Shown here one piece after another: positions 38,678 to 51,160 of a stretch of DNA of 64,000 bases. Position 1 is the first letter of the stretch; each line of letters starts with the position of its first letter. Position numbers and translations under genes: made by a program. Under the pieces are notes generated by a model. The model was not told the DNA's origin and searched no databases. It worked only from the letters and a program-made list of their open reading frames with translations. This DNA is from Brachypodius melanocephalos (Eukaryota; Chordata; Aves; Passeriformes; Pycnonotidae): contig VZSR01003807.1 in NCBI GenBank assembly GCA_013398615.1, forward strand, positions 40,440,578 to 40,504,577. Direction: 5' to 3'.

Positions 38678-41166
38678 TTTTTACCAAGGGTTTTACTTCA
38701 GAATGCTATGAAGCAGGTACAGTTAAGGAACAGCAGAACAGACTTCTGCTTCTCTGCTGCTATTATGGGTTAGAAGAGTATGTTCTGATTTGGGGAGAAA
38801 AATTTAGCAAAATGATAAACTGAAAGAACATTCTTTGAAAGAAATATATATTTTAAACTTTTGCTATTTATTGCCCTCCAAATAGGTTATACATTTCAAC
38901 AGTCATTTTGCTCACAGTTGAGAATAATAGAAGCAATTTCTGACTGACGTACAGAGTTCAGAGCTACTCTGCTCAAGTCATATGTAATATCTCTACACAA
39001 TTGAAAAAAGGTAATAGAACTTTTAATTGCCACAAATTGAAAACAGAGATCTATTTTTGACCAAGTAAGGTACGCTTTGATCGTAATATCAAGTCGCCTA
39101 GGAAGGCAGACTTTGGCAAAATGTGGCAGTAAATTCACTCACATTTCTATTAAATAATACAATACCAAACTTTGCTAATCTGAAAATGTTTAATTTCAGT
39201 TGTGATGGAACGTTCAGCTGCAAAAGAAGCCTAGCATAGGCCATTGTTTATCCAAGTTCTGCCAAACATAGCAAAAACGTAATCACAAATATATATATCC
39301 ACATTGGAAAAAGTTTGACTAATGTCTAATTTTTCAGACCTTGATTCTTGTATCAATCACTAAATCTCTGTTTATTGTGCCAAAGACTGAGAATCAGTGC
39401 AGTGGAAAACCTTTTTTTCTTTTTGAGTGTCAGTACAGCATACCATTTGCAGTGATAAAAGCTGTGTCTTGTTTTAAATAGTAAGTTGTTAACATTGTTC
39501 TGAAATGTATCCTTTTTGGTACTTCTGGTAGAAAATAATGCACTGGTGGGGTCCTTTGACAGAGATGTTTTAGTCTAAATGTATAATTGGTTAAAGGATT
39601 CAAGGAAATTACAGAACATGTATGGAATTATGATGTTTACTTTCTGATCCAGATTGATTGTTGTTTCTACAACTTTAGACAGGCTTAAGAGGCTGAAATG
39701 ACCTACAAAGAATAGTGTATGTGTATATATTCATATATACATAAACACATATGTCTAAAATATTACCCAGGTATAAATTTTTTTCAGGATTTTTTAGATA
39801 GCACTAGAATTGAAAGTTTTAAAATGTCATACTTTATAGTTTAATTTTAAGGGGAAGATTGGTTATTTTCAATTATTAGGGTTAAAAGGCCAAATCACTT
39901 TTTATGCAATCATGTTTTATACAGTGGTCTCATTGCACATTGTGTTTTTCTGCACTTTTTATGGTATATCACGCTGACATATGTCAATATACACCCTAAA
40001 GAAAAATTCCATTTAATGATTGTGCCTTGTATTCTATTATTTCTTGCATCCTTACTAAAATTAAGTTGTCTATTGTAAATGATAACTATATGACTTAGGG
40101 GAATGTATTGTTATATGTACTGCTCTAGAAAAGAAAAGCAGTTATTTATTTGTTTATGGTACATTTAGTTATTTTATACCTTTACAAACAAACCTTAATA
40201 CCATTTTCTATCACTTGAAAAAAAAAAGTATTGTCCAGTTTCAAGGAAAAAATACACAAGTAGTGGTATTTACTGAGATCTGGTATGGTACAAAAATGTA
40301 ACCAAAATTTTCTGCTTATACTTTTTTTGTTTCTACACATCATCTGCAGTGTCTGGAAGGGAGGACATGCAGAATTAAGATCTTAAATTTGCACAGATTC
40401 TGTATATGTATTTGAGGCCTGATTCTTCACTCTTTATTTTCTTACAAAAAAAAAAAAAGCCTAAAAGTTTGAACAAAGAATGTTGGTATTCGCCACCAAG
40501 AGTAATAGAAATATGCTACTGTGGATAGCAGATTAGCATCCACCATACCTAGTTTTGCATAGTTCATTTTGCTACAAAAAATGTCTGAGATATTTTCCAG
40601 ATCCTCTTTGAATTGTTATGGATTTGAATTTGGGGGCCAGGGATTAGTTTGTATTTGATTTGTTGGCATATTTATTTTTTCTAACCATATTTCTTTATCA
40701 TCTGATTAAAATGGAGTCACTAAACATGTGGTAAGATAACAAGCTACATTTGTACAGTTGCAGTACAGCTTCACAATTCAAAACTGATTGATTCTACTTG
40801 TTAATTTTGTCAAATCTCACTGATGAAGGCAATCATTTGAAAATGTGTAATTTCCTGATGTTATCTGCATTGTAATATATAAAATAGATTATATCTAAAA
40901 TTCATCTTCGGTATTTACTCCATTTGTAATAATGTTTTATATGGCATGTTTATGTATATATTTATATATCGAAAATACCTTGTGTGTAAGTTTTGGAGAC
41001 TGAAATAGTTCCCTTAACAGTAGGTAGAAGATTGTACATCTTAATTTTATGAGGATAGATGGCCTTACCTGCAGAACATGGGTACAGCTTCCCACCCAGT
41101 AATATTGGTGACTTTAGCCAGTAAGTTTTTGATTCTTATTAGACACATTAATATTTTTCCTTTAAA

Positions 41167-41172
41167 AATAAA
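41167..41172 (+). terminator. Candidate PHIP poly(A) signal
   Basis: AATAAA, 2.5 kb after the PHIP stop. Another AATAAA follows at 41424-41429, so alternative ends are possible. Confidence 0.5.
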
Positions 41173-42181
41173 CTGTGCATAATTTGGGTCAGTTTTTTAC
41201 AGAAGCAACCCTAGAAATTTGTTAGAAATTAATACCAGATTTATTTCAAATTTTTATTTTTTATAATTTAATTTCACTAGGTTTCAAGCTTTATTTATGA
41301 GACTTTAGTCACCATCAGACTGTATTTTGGTTGGGGAAGAATTTATTTAAGGTGGTTGTGAGATACTGTATCAATACAGAAAAAGAGCTTTTGATTACAG
41401 TCTTAGGTTTTTTAAATGTCAGCAATAAACTATTGGTCAGTGTTCTGAAATAATTTAAGAGCTATAGTTATGTGCATGTTTTATAATGCCATCTCAAGTA
41501 CCTAACAACTGGTTCAGAAAATGGAGTATCAAAATCTCATGTGCTTTTTACATTTGCATTGTAAATAACATAGCTTCATAGTCACATACATGCAAATGAT
41601 CTGGCAGCAATTAACTCAGTTTTATTCATTAAATTAGTTTCTATTTGACATGGATATGAGGATACTGTTCTGGTATTTCTATGCTATACTGGGAAATGTT
41701 AAAATTGGTATTTGCTGCTGAGTGGTATCTCGATAACTGTGTTCTTTAACTACCAATGAGGAAATACTTCTGCTTCTGTCATGAGTGTGCTCTGAATGTT
41801 TAACAGGAATCATTGTACCTGTGCCTACATACTTAACCACTCTTTAGCCACTTTGTTTCTGTTGTTAGTGTGTTCTCTGGGAACTGAACTGAAATTTTGC
41901 CACTGTAGTGTTCATTGTCAATATTGAATCAGAGCTCTTTGTCACTAGGCAATGACCAGTGATACAACTTTACAGAGAAATGTCTTCCTCCAGTGATTCG
42001 ACTGCTGTGATTGACAGATGTTTATTTGTACAGTGTCCGGTTTGTACCTGTGATCAGTTTGTTGATAGACTTGTAAGGTTGAGTTGGTTGAGTTAAATAT
42101 TACTATGGCTTAATATTTGTAAAACTATTAATTGATAAAGGACCCTGATGCAGCACGTATAGATATTAATATCTCTTGAAA

Positions 42182-42187
42182 AATAAA
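42182..42187 (+). terminator. Candidate distal PHIP poly(A) signal
   Basis: AATAAA followed about 15-30 bases on by GT-containing sequence (TTGTAGTGTAG). It is a plausible distal end. Confidence 0.5.
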
Positions 42188-42200
42188 TTGTAGTGTAGAG

Positions 42201-45200
42201 GCAGCTTATTCATTGTATTGCTGTACAAATATTTTTAAGTACCAATTCTGTGCCAGAGGCTTTTGTCTTACCAAAAAAGGGGCTACATGCAACACAAAAA
42301 AAAAAGTCTGTCCATTCAGTAACTTCAAGCTTGTTACAATTTTTACACCACATTTTAAAATATCTTGCTTACATTTGTTGGATCGAAGACTACAAGTGAA
42401 TGCTTTAGTGTGTCATTTGAATTTAGGCACATGTTAAGTAGTTGACTGGTTCTATACAAGCAATAGGTTTAACTGGATGGGACCCTTTCACTCTGTATTT
42501 GTGTAGTAGATTGGAGGTTAGAGGTTTAGCTCACTTTCATTAACATCCACATTTTATTTGTAGCATGTGAATCTTGCTGAGGTAACTTTAACCATGCTGG
42601 TCACTCAAAACCTAGCCATACCACAAGACTGACATTGTGTCCCGAGTCCTTATCTTACTCTAAAATAGTAGGTTTCAAAGGTTGTCAAAGGTTTTTCCTT
42701 TTTTTTTTTTAAACAGTGTTTTGAAATGTTTAATTATAACTCTGCTACAGTGCTGTGATAGAGAAGGTAGAGGGTTTTGAATCCTCACCTAGGAACAGCA
42801 AAAGCTCATTTTCTGTTTACGACCTAAATGAAGACATATGAACTGTGTAAAATGAGTATATATTTTCTTTTATCCCTGAAGTTCTTGTAACAGATTGGTT
42901 TCCAAGGGGACCTAGATATTCAACTGATAAAAGGGCTGTTAGTTTTCTGCTGTAAATTACTGTATATACACATTTGTTTGTATGCAGGGGAAAGTGTATT
43001 ACATTTCATAAAACTGGCCAAGGCTTGACAATGTGTCTCAAATAACAAATCTGGCATTGACAGCTTACGTAGCTTCCTGTTTTTGAATCGTGAATGCAGC
43101 TTGCTCGCTTTCTATGATGTCTGGGGGAAAACAGCAGGTAGCTTTTAAACCAGAGCTAACCTCCAGGTGCTCTTGTGTTTCTGCTGATTTTAATGCGGGA
43201 ATTTGCCATGTCATTTTTACAGTGTGTTAGAGGAGGAAACATGCCAGAATGCCAGATTAAAAGACATCTTAAATTGCAGGAAAAGGTGATTAGCTGCTTC
43301 CCCCTCACCTCTCTCCTCCCCCCCCACCTTTTTTCCCAAGGTTCTAACAGCCTCAAGGCACTCTAGAGAGAAACCTTATATGCTGCAATAAAATAAGGGT
43401 GAATAAATTTAGCTTTTAGGAGATACATAGTGAGACAAGTAGTCATTTGGATCCTTTTTAATGCAGATAAATACATCAGGAAATTCACTTCAAATAATGC
43501 AAACAATACATTTTAAGGAGGGAAAGTAGTACTATACTATGAATTCCTAACTGAAAGAATCAAGAATGAGGTCACACAAATTAGGAGTAGAAAGAAATAG
43601 AATACCTATCATGTACTATGTGATGTACATGTACTATTTTGTTCTTACAACTGCGCAGGTTGGTTTGCTAATGCATTGAGACCATACAGAAGTTACATTT
43701 TTGGACCATACTAAAACTGCAGAGGTGTGGTGGACAACTGGATAATGATCATGTGTGAATTAAATTCTGCCATAATGTTTCAATATGTATAAAATAGAGC
43801 TCAACTTCAAGTAAATTACCTAGAAAGGTTAATTTTAAAACTGACAGATTTTCAGATTAAAAATTACACTTATTTTGTACAGAATTATGTAAAACACAAA
43901 TCTGTTGTATGTAATGAGTAACAGTTTTGAAAACTATAATTCTTTAGCTTTATCAAGGCTTTTTTCCTTCCAGAAATCTAGATTATCATGTTATAACCTG
44001 AAGTATCTCACCAGGATAACAGTGCCCTTTCTTTTTGTACATATGGATTGGAAATTTCTTTACTGTTATGTGGACACTTTCTATGTTAGTTTTGATGCAT
44101 AATACTTTGAATCCTTTTATACAAACTAGAATGTATGTGTAAGAATTACTGTCACTGCAATGTAGTAACTACAAACTTATTTTTAAATAAATAGAAAACA
44201 TGTTTTTCTAAGCTGTCCAACAGTGTTTGTTTCTATCTGGTAATTTACTGTGCTATGGGACGATTGATTGTGTGTTTTTCAGAACTCCCTAAATTCAGCT
44301 CCTTTTGATTCCTTGTGGAACATGGAATAAAGATATCTGGTAGTATATTATAGTGGGCAAGTGGGAACAGACAAAATTGGAACTGGAGCGCTCTTTGATA
44401 GAGATCAGAATTTGCTGTTTGGTAGGGGTTTTCACTAAGCCCCACAGTTCAGGAGGCAGCAGTGTCTGGCACTGGAGACACCATGTTGAGTCCTCTTAGC
44501 TCACTTTCACGTGTGCACCAGGGCACCCACCTCTAATCCTCCAGGAATCCTTCCTTGTTCAGGAGACAAATGTTTGTACCAGAGCTACGTCCAATCTCTG
44601 CTTCCCAACAGCTCTAGAAGAAGCTGAAAACACTTAAACAGAGAGAATCCCCTGCCTCCCTGCCTGTAGAGTAATGGTCTGCAGCCTAGGTGCCCTGAGT
44701 GGGTGATGCAAGGAAAAGTCGACATAGGATGTGTTTTCACAAAACTGCAGGGTTGGTTTGTTTATATCTACATTTTTTCTGTTCAATTGATGCAAGGAAA
44801 AAAAAAAGAAATGTGGATTCTGTTTAATTTCACATTATTTGTTTTATCAGATGATCTTTTCCTCCTTACATTCCTTACCTGAAGAATGGAAGAGGTAGTG
44901 ATGGAAGAGACCCTCACTCACTTCACAGATGCAGGTATGTGTGCTTCTGGGCAATGGGAATGTGGAATGGTCAGTGGAATGAACTGAGTTCCCTGTGCCT
45001 TTCCAGACTTCACATGAAGTCTGGCAAAACCAAGACTTGTTTTACCAGTTAAGGAAAAATCTTTGTCCCAGGCATGTGAGTTTTGCTCACTGATGTGTTC
45101 TGCTTGGAGAAAATAAGAATACTGAAAATATGACACACTTCCTTCAGTGCTGCTGTTATGTCCTGGAGATGGTAGTTCTAGTCAATGTGCATTTCCAGTA

Positions 45201-45506
45201 TTACAGCACTGTAATAGTGGTGTGCTCATCCAAGCATAAGCCACTCCAGATCCAGGGTTTTAGTTTTGTTACTGAGAATTGTCTTAAACAGTTAATAACT
45301 TTTTCTTTGTTTTGAAAAGATCTAATTTTTTTTCTGTGTAACTCTGTACAGAATCCTTAAAATACAATTGTATCCCAGTTCCTATTTCTGTGACAGGTAT
45401 CTTTTTGGAACCTACTGTGGTTCTTTTATTTTGCATAGAAATCAAGACTTTGCTTAGGATTAACAGATGCTGTGAGATGTTGGTACCTGACTGTGCTGTT
45501 GGAGCA
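42201..45506. other. Intergenic, little recognised
   Basis: Sequence between PHIP and the LTR. AATAAA hexamers at 43387 and in the AT-rich stretch near 44180 may belong to longer PHIP transcripts. No gene, tRNA or repeat family was recognised. Confidence 0.7.
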
Positions 45507-46279
45507 TGTGCTGGTTTTAACACCAGCAGGAAACGAGACTCCAAACAAGCCACACGCCAGCCGCTGCCCCTTCCAGTGAAGGAGGGACAAAAAGGAGAGA
45601 CTATGGGTATAGATAACAACTTACTGAAAACACGAAATGATGGAATAAGACACGCACAGTACAATACAAATAGGGAAGGTGTTTTACCCACAGAAAGGTA
45701 TTCACCACCAGGAACAAGAACCAAGGTGGCGTGCACTCCCCGTGGGTTGTGTCCGTGTGGTTTCCCCAGACAAAGACCATAGGATGATCATTCCCGCATG
45801 CTGCCCACATGGTAGCCAGGAAACAAGGCAGTATGGTGGGGGCGAGGTCCCATGGTTAATGTTTCCCAGCCCAAAATAACAGGTAACAGTAGTAGACAAA
45901 CCCCCCTTGGAAGCTGGGTCATCTGAGTAGGGGTCGTGCAGCCGCTCTGCCGAGCTCCGTTCTGTGCAGGTGCCTTTGCAGGGGAGCAAGGGCAGGGGAG
46001 CAAGGTCCCGCTGGGATGCCGGCTTCGTGCTGCCCCCGATCACTGTCCCTGCAGCGCCACTCACGGGAGCCTCGCCTCAGCACCATGTCCCACAAAAATA
46101 CCCCGGGATGGAGTCCGCGGGTCCTTTGCTGTCACCCTTCTGCTGGAGCAGGAGAGGCAAAAGTGGCCAACTTCCAGTAAGGGCGCCTGGCTTTTTCCCC
46201 AGGTGATGCTCTGTGTGTGTGGTGCAGAACAACTCGGTCACACCCACAACGCTAAACTCCGCCCCCTCTAACCAGGACA
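45507..46279. mobile_element. Probable solo LTR, ERVL-like, 773 bases
   Basis: The element is GC-richer than its surroundings. It begins TGTGCTGGTT and ends AACCAGGACA, an imperfect terminal inverted repeat of the TG...CA type. It is flanked by GAGCA (45502-45506) and GATCA (46280-46284), a near-match 5-base target duplication. On the - strand it starts TGTCCTGGTT, as common avian ERVL LTRs do, so orientation is unclear. No gag, pol or env remains nearby, so it is a solo LTR. Long open frames here on both strands come from its base composition. Confidence 0.7.
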
Positions 46280-46284
46280 GATCA

Positions 46285-48179
46285 TAATGCTCATTAAAAT
46301 GAGGGAAGTTGTATGATCCTTGAAGTTGACTATTTTGCTTTCAAAGTGAAAAGTTTTTGTGCCAAAGCCTGTGTTCTTTCCCGCTCTAGCAATCAATATT
46401 AGCTCTGCAAAAAATGTTTGTCACTTTTCCCAAAGATAAATGAGCAAAGTATAACGACTTTAAAAATTAATCAATGTTGCTAGTTGAAGCAAGTGTAAAA
46501 ATAAAGCAAGTGCCAGCAAGCAACAGACAATGTGACTGGAATTTAAATAGCATAAAATTGAGTTACTGTACAACAAATTATAATGCAAAATATATTTTTG
46601 TGGCTTTTACTACTGTTAACAGGAAACTCAAAGCCCAAAACATCTGGTAGTTTTTCTAGCTCAGAGAAATACTGTGCTAAGACGTCTTTGCAAGAGGCTT
46701 AATTTACTGTTTACAGGACTGCAGTGAAAATTTATGAATCTTCTCGTATACTTTGAAATCTGTGTGAGCACTGAAGGGAGGACAGGGAAGAGAATTTGGG
46801 AATGATGTTCCTAGTCTGGTAAGATCCATACAAATTTCCTTCACGCTTCCTTTTCTTGTCTCTGAAATGGGAAGCCAAACTTGATCTGTTGGCTTTTAAT
46901 TTTACTTTAGCTAGACACAGAAATGCCAAAAAACCAAAACAAAACCAAACAAAACCAACCCCCCCAACAAAAACAAACAAACAAAAACCACCAAACCCAA
47001 GGAGGAAGCAAGAGCAGAGGCAGGTAACTTCAACTCATTCAGCATCAAATTTCTGCAGAGGCCTATTCCTGTGGTACTGATTTCAAACAATGTTAGCATT
47101 CAAGACCCAGGCAACCTCAGCTGTTAATTTGTGTTTTGTCTGGGATCTCTGAATCTGACTTTGAACAAGGATATTCAAAACAATAAAGACAGTAACTTAA
47201 AATGAAAACTTGGTTAGAATATGATTAAAATATTAGAACTACTGTATTTGTATTCTGTAGCAGAGAAATCTAGTGGGATTATTTCTTTGAAATAAGCATC
47301 TTATTCAAAACTTGAATTCTCTTAATTATTAAGGAAGATGGAGTAAGCTTCCATGAACTGCTAAGAAATGGAATACAGCTGTCAAAAACTTAAAGTCCTT
47401 CATCACTGATCACCTCTCAATACACTGCCTGTTTTCACCCAGCTAGAATCTCAACATGAGGAGCTGGGTGTATGTGCAGTCTATATTGTTGTCCTTCACT
47501 GACACCAATTAGTCTGCATGCACAAGTACATGGGGAAAGATTAAATATCTAGAACTCAAAACTTTTACACTTTTTAATGCTTGTAAAGTGTTTGAGGCTG
47601 TAAAATGTGTGTTAATGTTAAACTCTTCTGATTGATAAAGTTTACAAGGGAAATCAGTGGTTAAGTTATTTAGGAGAAATTACTAGAAAATTCACACAAG
47701 CATTGTCTTAAGAAAGAGCGGATCGTCTGAAATTGTGTTATGGTCAGGATTGTTTATTTTTTCTTGCATGCTAATTTATGAAGTTGTAATTTTCCTCTGG
47801 CTTTGATCTCTTCTTTGCCCACCTCTGAGTCACGACAGAGCACATAGGGCTAGTTTCTTTCTGGCTCTTGTACAGAAAATCTCTGCTCAACCACAAGGTG
47901 AGTAATCTGTTTTGTAAAAGAAGTATCTTCATCTTGCAATTTGATTTACTTTGTATTAAGATAATGTCTTAATGTTTGGGTAGCAGTAAGTAGCTTGAGT
48001 CACACTTTAAAACCTTCAACCTCCCTGAGGTGTTTACATGGCTCCTGAGGTTTTGCTCAAGGGAGACTGTAGGTCCCAGTATTTACTGCAGCCTGGGCTG
48101 GTGTGACAAACACAGTCACAATGGCCCCAGTGAGGCTCTTCTCCTTGGGGTGGGCTCTGTGAGGCAAACAGGCTGCTCT
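46285..48179. other. Intergenic with an A/C-rich tract
   Basis: Holds an A/C-rich simple tract at 46926-47000. I recognise no gene or other element. Confidence 0.75.
46926..47000 (+). repeat. A/C-rich low-complexity tract
   Basis: CAAAA/CAAAC-type repeats with one run of C. It is the reverse-complement style of the T/G tract at 295-447. Confidence 0.9.
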
Positions 48180-48283
48180 AAACAACCTGATCTAGCTGAA
48201 GATGTCTCCGCTTATTGCAGGGAGGGGTTGGATTAGGTGCCCTTGAAAAGGTGCCTTCCAACTCAAACCATCTATGATTTTAT
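48180..48283 (+). mobile_element. CR1 LINE 3'-end relic
   Basis: CTGATCTAGCTGAAGATGTC, then GCAGGGAGGGGTTGGATTAG, then GCCTTCCAACTCAAACCATC and TATGATTTTAT follow the avian CR1 3' end in order. It is diverged and 5'-truncated. Confidence 0.85.
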
Positions 48284-48599
48284 TATTAAAAACCAATTTT
48301 TCTTATGTTGTATTTGTATTTCTAGTCTAGGCTAGTATTCAGGTGAGTTTTCAATTGGGCATTCCTGCCATGTTGCACAGGTTTAAATCCATAACAAAAA
48401 TCCATCCTAGGCCTGGCCCCATAGTTCCCACATATTCACTAGGTATGGCTTGTTACCATTTGGGGTTTTTTTCCCCACAGTCTTGCCCTTTGGAGAGTTG
48501 TGCTCAGTGAGAAGTGATGGCTAGAAAATTTCCTTTCTCTTGGTAAGGCTCGATGTTTTCTACTGATGAATTTCTCTTCTTGCCTGTAATGTCCCCCAT

Positions 48600-48690
48600 T
48601 GCTCTCAGGATCATTTGCAGTTTGAGTCTGCCTTTTCTGATTTGGGTGCCATCAGCAAATTTGGCTGCTGTTAAATTTACACCAAGGAAA
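48600..48690 (-). mobile_element. Possible CR1 reverse-transcriptase relic
   Basis: The - strand reads NLTAAKFADGTQIRKG, resembling the KFADDTKLGG stretch around the FADD catalytic motif of CR1 reverse transcriptases. One catalytic Asp is replaced by Gly, and the frame soon loses similarity. A short, dead fragment at best. Confidence 0.45.
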
Positions 48691-49560
48691 TCCGTGACAG
48701 AGATGAGGCTCATGGCCGGGTTTGACGCCCCTGCAGCAGCCCAGCAGAGGCAGCCCCGGCGTTTGTTGAGCGCTGAAACCTGCGCTGTGGAAACCACTCA
48801 GGACGCTCCTGCTGCAGCTGTGCCGCCATCCAGCTGGGACAAGGCCGGGCCCAGGGGCCGCACTAGGTGCTCTCCGAAATACCGACAGCGTGGTGAGAGG
48901 CTGGGTTACAGGGCTGCCTCAGGACACATTTTGCATAAACTTCACATGAGAGAACTACCGCCAGACCTCTATTCACAGCCGGTTCAAGCCGCTTGTCTGC
49001 ACGGACAGAAAAAAATACCTAGGTAAGGAAGTTGAAAATGTTAATTTCTTTAGGTTAGCCTGCAGAAATGAATTAGAACTTTTAATTTCTTTATTTTAAT
49101 CCCTTTAAAACTGTCGGGGTGTAAAGTCCACGCGGGTGTTTGTTGCGTTTTGAGATTAAGACATCGTGATCCCGTCTGCCAAGAGAGCTTTTTTCTACGA
49201 GGGCAAGACGAGAGCGGGGGACAGCCTGCCCGCCCGCCCGAGAGCCTTTCCCGGGCTCAGGCTGGGCGCTCGCCTCTCCGGGCTCCTTTGGGGCTGTCGT
49301 GCACGGGAGGGCACAACCCTTCCCCTCGGCCCCTCCTGTCGCCCGCAGCCCCGCCGGAGCGGGCCGGGCCGGGTGAGAGGAGAGGCCGCCTGCGCGGGGC
49401 CGGGAGCGGCGTTCAGCGGGGGCAGGAGCAGGAACAATGAGGGGCTGCGGCTCCCTCCGGGCGCTGCCGGCACAGGGGTGCAGGCACAGCGCGCTTCTTG
49501 CAGCTGTTCGGGTGCTTCTGAATATGCACAAAAATGTTTTGATTCGGGCTAACTCGCCAT
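48690..49560. promoter_or_regulatory. CpG island, likely promoter of the YccV-like gene
   Basis: The only strongly CpG-rich stretch in the window, densest at 49195-49480 (many CGG, GCG and CCG). It lies 1.5 kb upstream of the first coding exon of the + strand YccV-like gene. A consensus donor TGT|gtaagt at 49664 could end a non-coding first exon. The open frames on both strands here arise from GC richness. Confidence 0.7.
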
Positions 49561-49664
49561 ATGCTACAGCATCCTTTTTGTCTGGGAGATCCAGCTGCTC
49601 AAAAAGCTGATTTTAGAAACAGGAGGAAGATGTGCAGCGGCAGAAGTTGTACTGCCGTGCTGTG

Positions 49665-50992
49665 TAAGTGCCATGAGCAGTGTGACAGCGATCCCCGGGT
49701 CCTGTCCAGCCCTCCGGCATCGCAGGGTGCTCATGGCTATTTGGTTGAACTGTGACTTCCTCCCCCCCACAACACGCAAGGCTAAACAAGTACTCTACAA
49801 CTACTGAAAATGTCTAAAAGGACATTAGGAGATGTTTTTTCTTTGCTGGTGGCTCTAAAACAGATGATGCAGAAGTGAAAACTAGTTTGTGGTACGGCTT
49901 CATCACACACTTAGGTATTTCCATATTCCTTACAATATTCTTTAAGCCTCCTTTGGTGTGTTTTGTGAATCTTGACTACTTTTTTCATAAAGCTATCTTC
50001 CCATGTGCACACATGCTGTGTATATTACAGCAACCCACATTATTTTGCATATTACATAAATTAGGACAGCAGGATCTAGAAGCAACTTGGACACAACTGT
50101 AGTGAATTGCTTCTGTTTGCAGGCTGAGTATTCCACTCCAGGAGAGAGTAGGAGCTGCAACAGCTGCTCCTGGAGATCAGAGAGTGGGTGTGAATGCTGC
50201 AGTAAACCTGGGTACTGTGAGAACACCTGTGTAAAAGACATAATTCTCAAATTTTAGCACATCTCAGTTCTGATTTGAAAAAGCCTCACATAAAGACAGT
50301 AAACGTGCTCTCCTTAGGTGAAGGTGAATATCTTGATCATTTGGGAAAAGAGGAAAGAGTCATGAGCATGCACTGGTATGGTGTTCCAGGTGCCTATAGG
50401 AATAAGAGGTGATGTCAAATCCTTTCCTAATCTAGTGGGACTAGATTGGCACATTGTCAACCTGGTACAATGCTATGAGTGCCTTCAACCTGAAAGAAAA
50501 ACCCCTTCGTTCTGTCAGAAGTGAACTTATCACTGAATCCAAACAGATTATTTTTGAGGCCACCAATCTGGTATGCCAGACATGTTTAATGCACTGAATC
50601 AGATGACAAAGCATCACAACAAATTTGGTTCATGGACAGCAGCTTTTTACTGCAAATTGGACAACCATACAAATTCCCAGTTCCTTTCCCCCCCACCTCT
50701 GTTTAGAGACAAAGAAAGATGCCTGTATAAATCTTAAAAGCAGGTTTTTGCTTTGTCTTGTGAGGCAGCCTTCTTTAGTCTTCTATTAGCTTTTATAAGT
50801 ACCATCAAATTTAATGCAGTTAAAGTGGCCTAAATTAAGTGTGCTCCAGCTGTAACCAAGATGCCTGAGTACAATTTACAATGTTGTAAACCAGCAAAGC
50901 AAACTGAAGGAAACTTTTTAAGTACTACACATCTAGCAAATCTCACAGCTATGTATTTTGTCTCTTTAAAATTTTTCTCTTCCTCTTTTCAG
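49665..50992 (+). other. Probable first intron of the YccV-like gene
   Basis: Lies between the candidate donor at 49664 and the acceptor ending at 50992. No repeat or exon was recognised. The first exon is unproven. Confidence 0.4.
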
Positions 50993-51160
50993 AGTGGGGA
51001 GCAGTGAAGTGCTTTTGACGAAACTTCCTGTTGGAATGCCTCACATCAATGCAGCTGCAGCTCTGCAGATTTCTGTGCTGCTCTTTGCTCTTCCTGCACA
51101 GTATTTCATATCTCAGTGGTACAGAACGGACTCTGCTGAGCGCATCCAAGTAACAGAAAG
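50993..51160 (+). CDS. YccV-like gene, first coding exon
   Basis: The acceptor is tcctcttttcag and the donor is AAAG|gttgta. ATG at 51036 starts the likely protein. The 43 bases before it are taken as 5' UTR, but they read open, so coding from an upstream exon cannot be excluded. Confidence 0.75.

Larger units (their letters stand above)
38678..42200 (+). other. PHIP: PHIP 3' UTR (end uncertain)
   Basis: AU-rich sequence follows the stop without repeats or new exons. AATAAA hexamers lie at 41167-41172, 41424-41429, 42182-42187 and 43387-43392. The exact end cannot be chosen from sequence. Pumilio-type octamers TGTANATA occur at 39722, 40953 and 41560. Confidence 0.7.

Noticed and set aside
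45284..46271. Overlapping open frames of 110-150 residues on both strands
   Set aside because: They mostly coincide with the probable solo LTR and resemble no retroviral or host protein.
49091..49552. Long open frames on both strands (up to 146 residues)
   Set aside because: They lie in the CpG island, where GC richness removes stops. They are Arg/Pro/Ala-rich with no family resemblance and overlap each other on opposite strands.
49437..49610. 57-codon frame starting ATGAGGGGC in the CpG island as exon 1 of the YccV-like gene
   Set aside because: It hits a stop before any usable donor, so it cannot be joined in frame to 50993.
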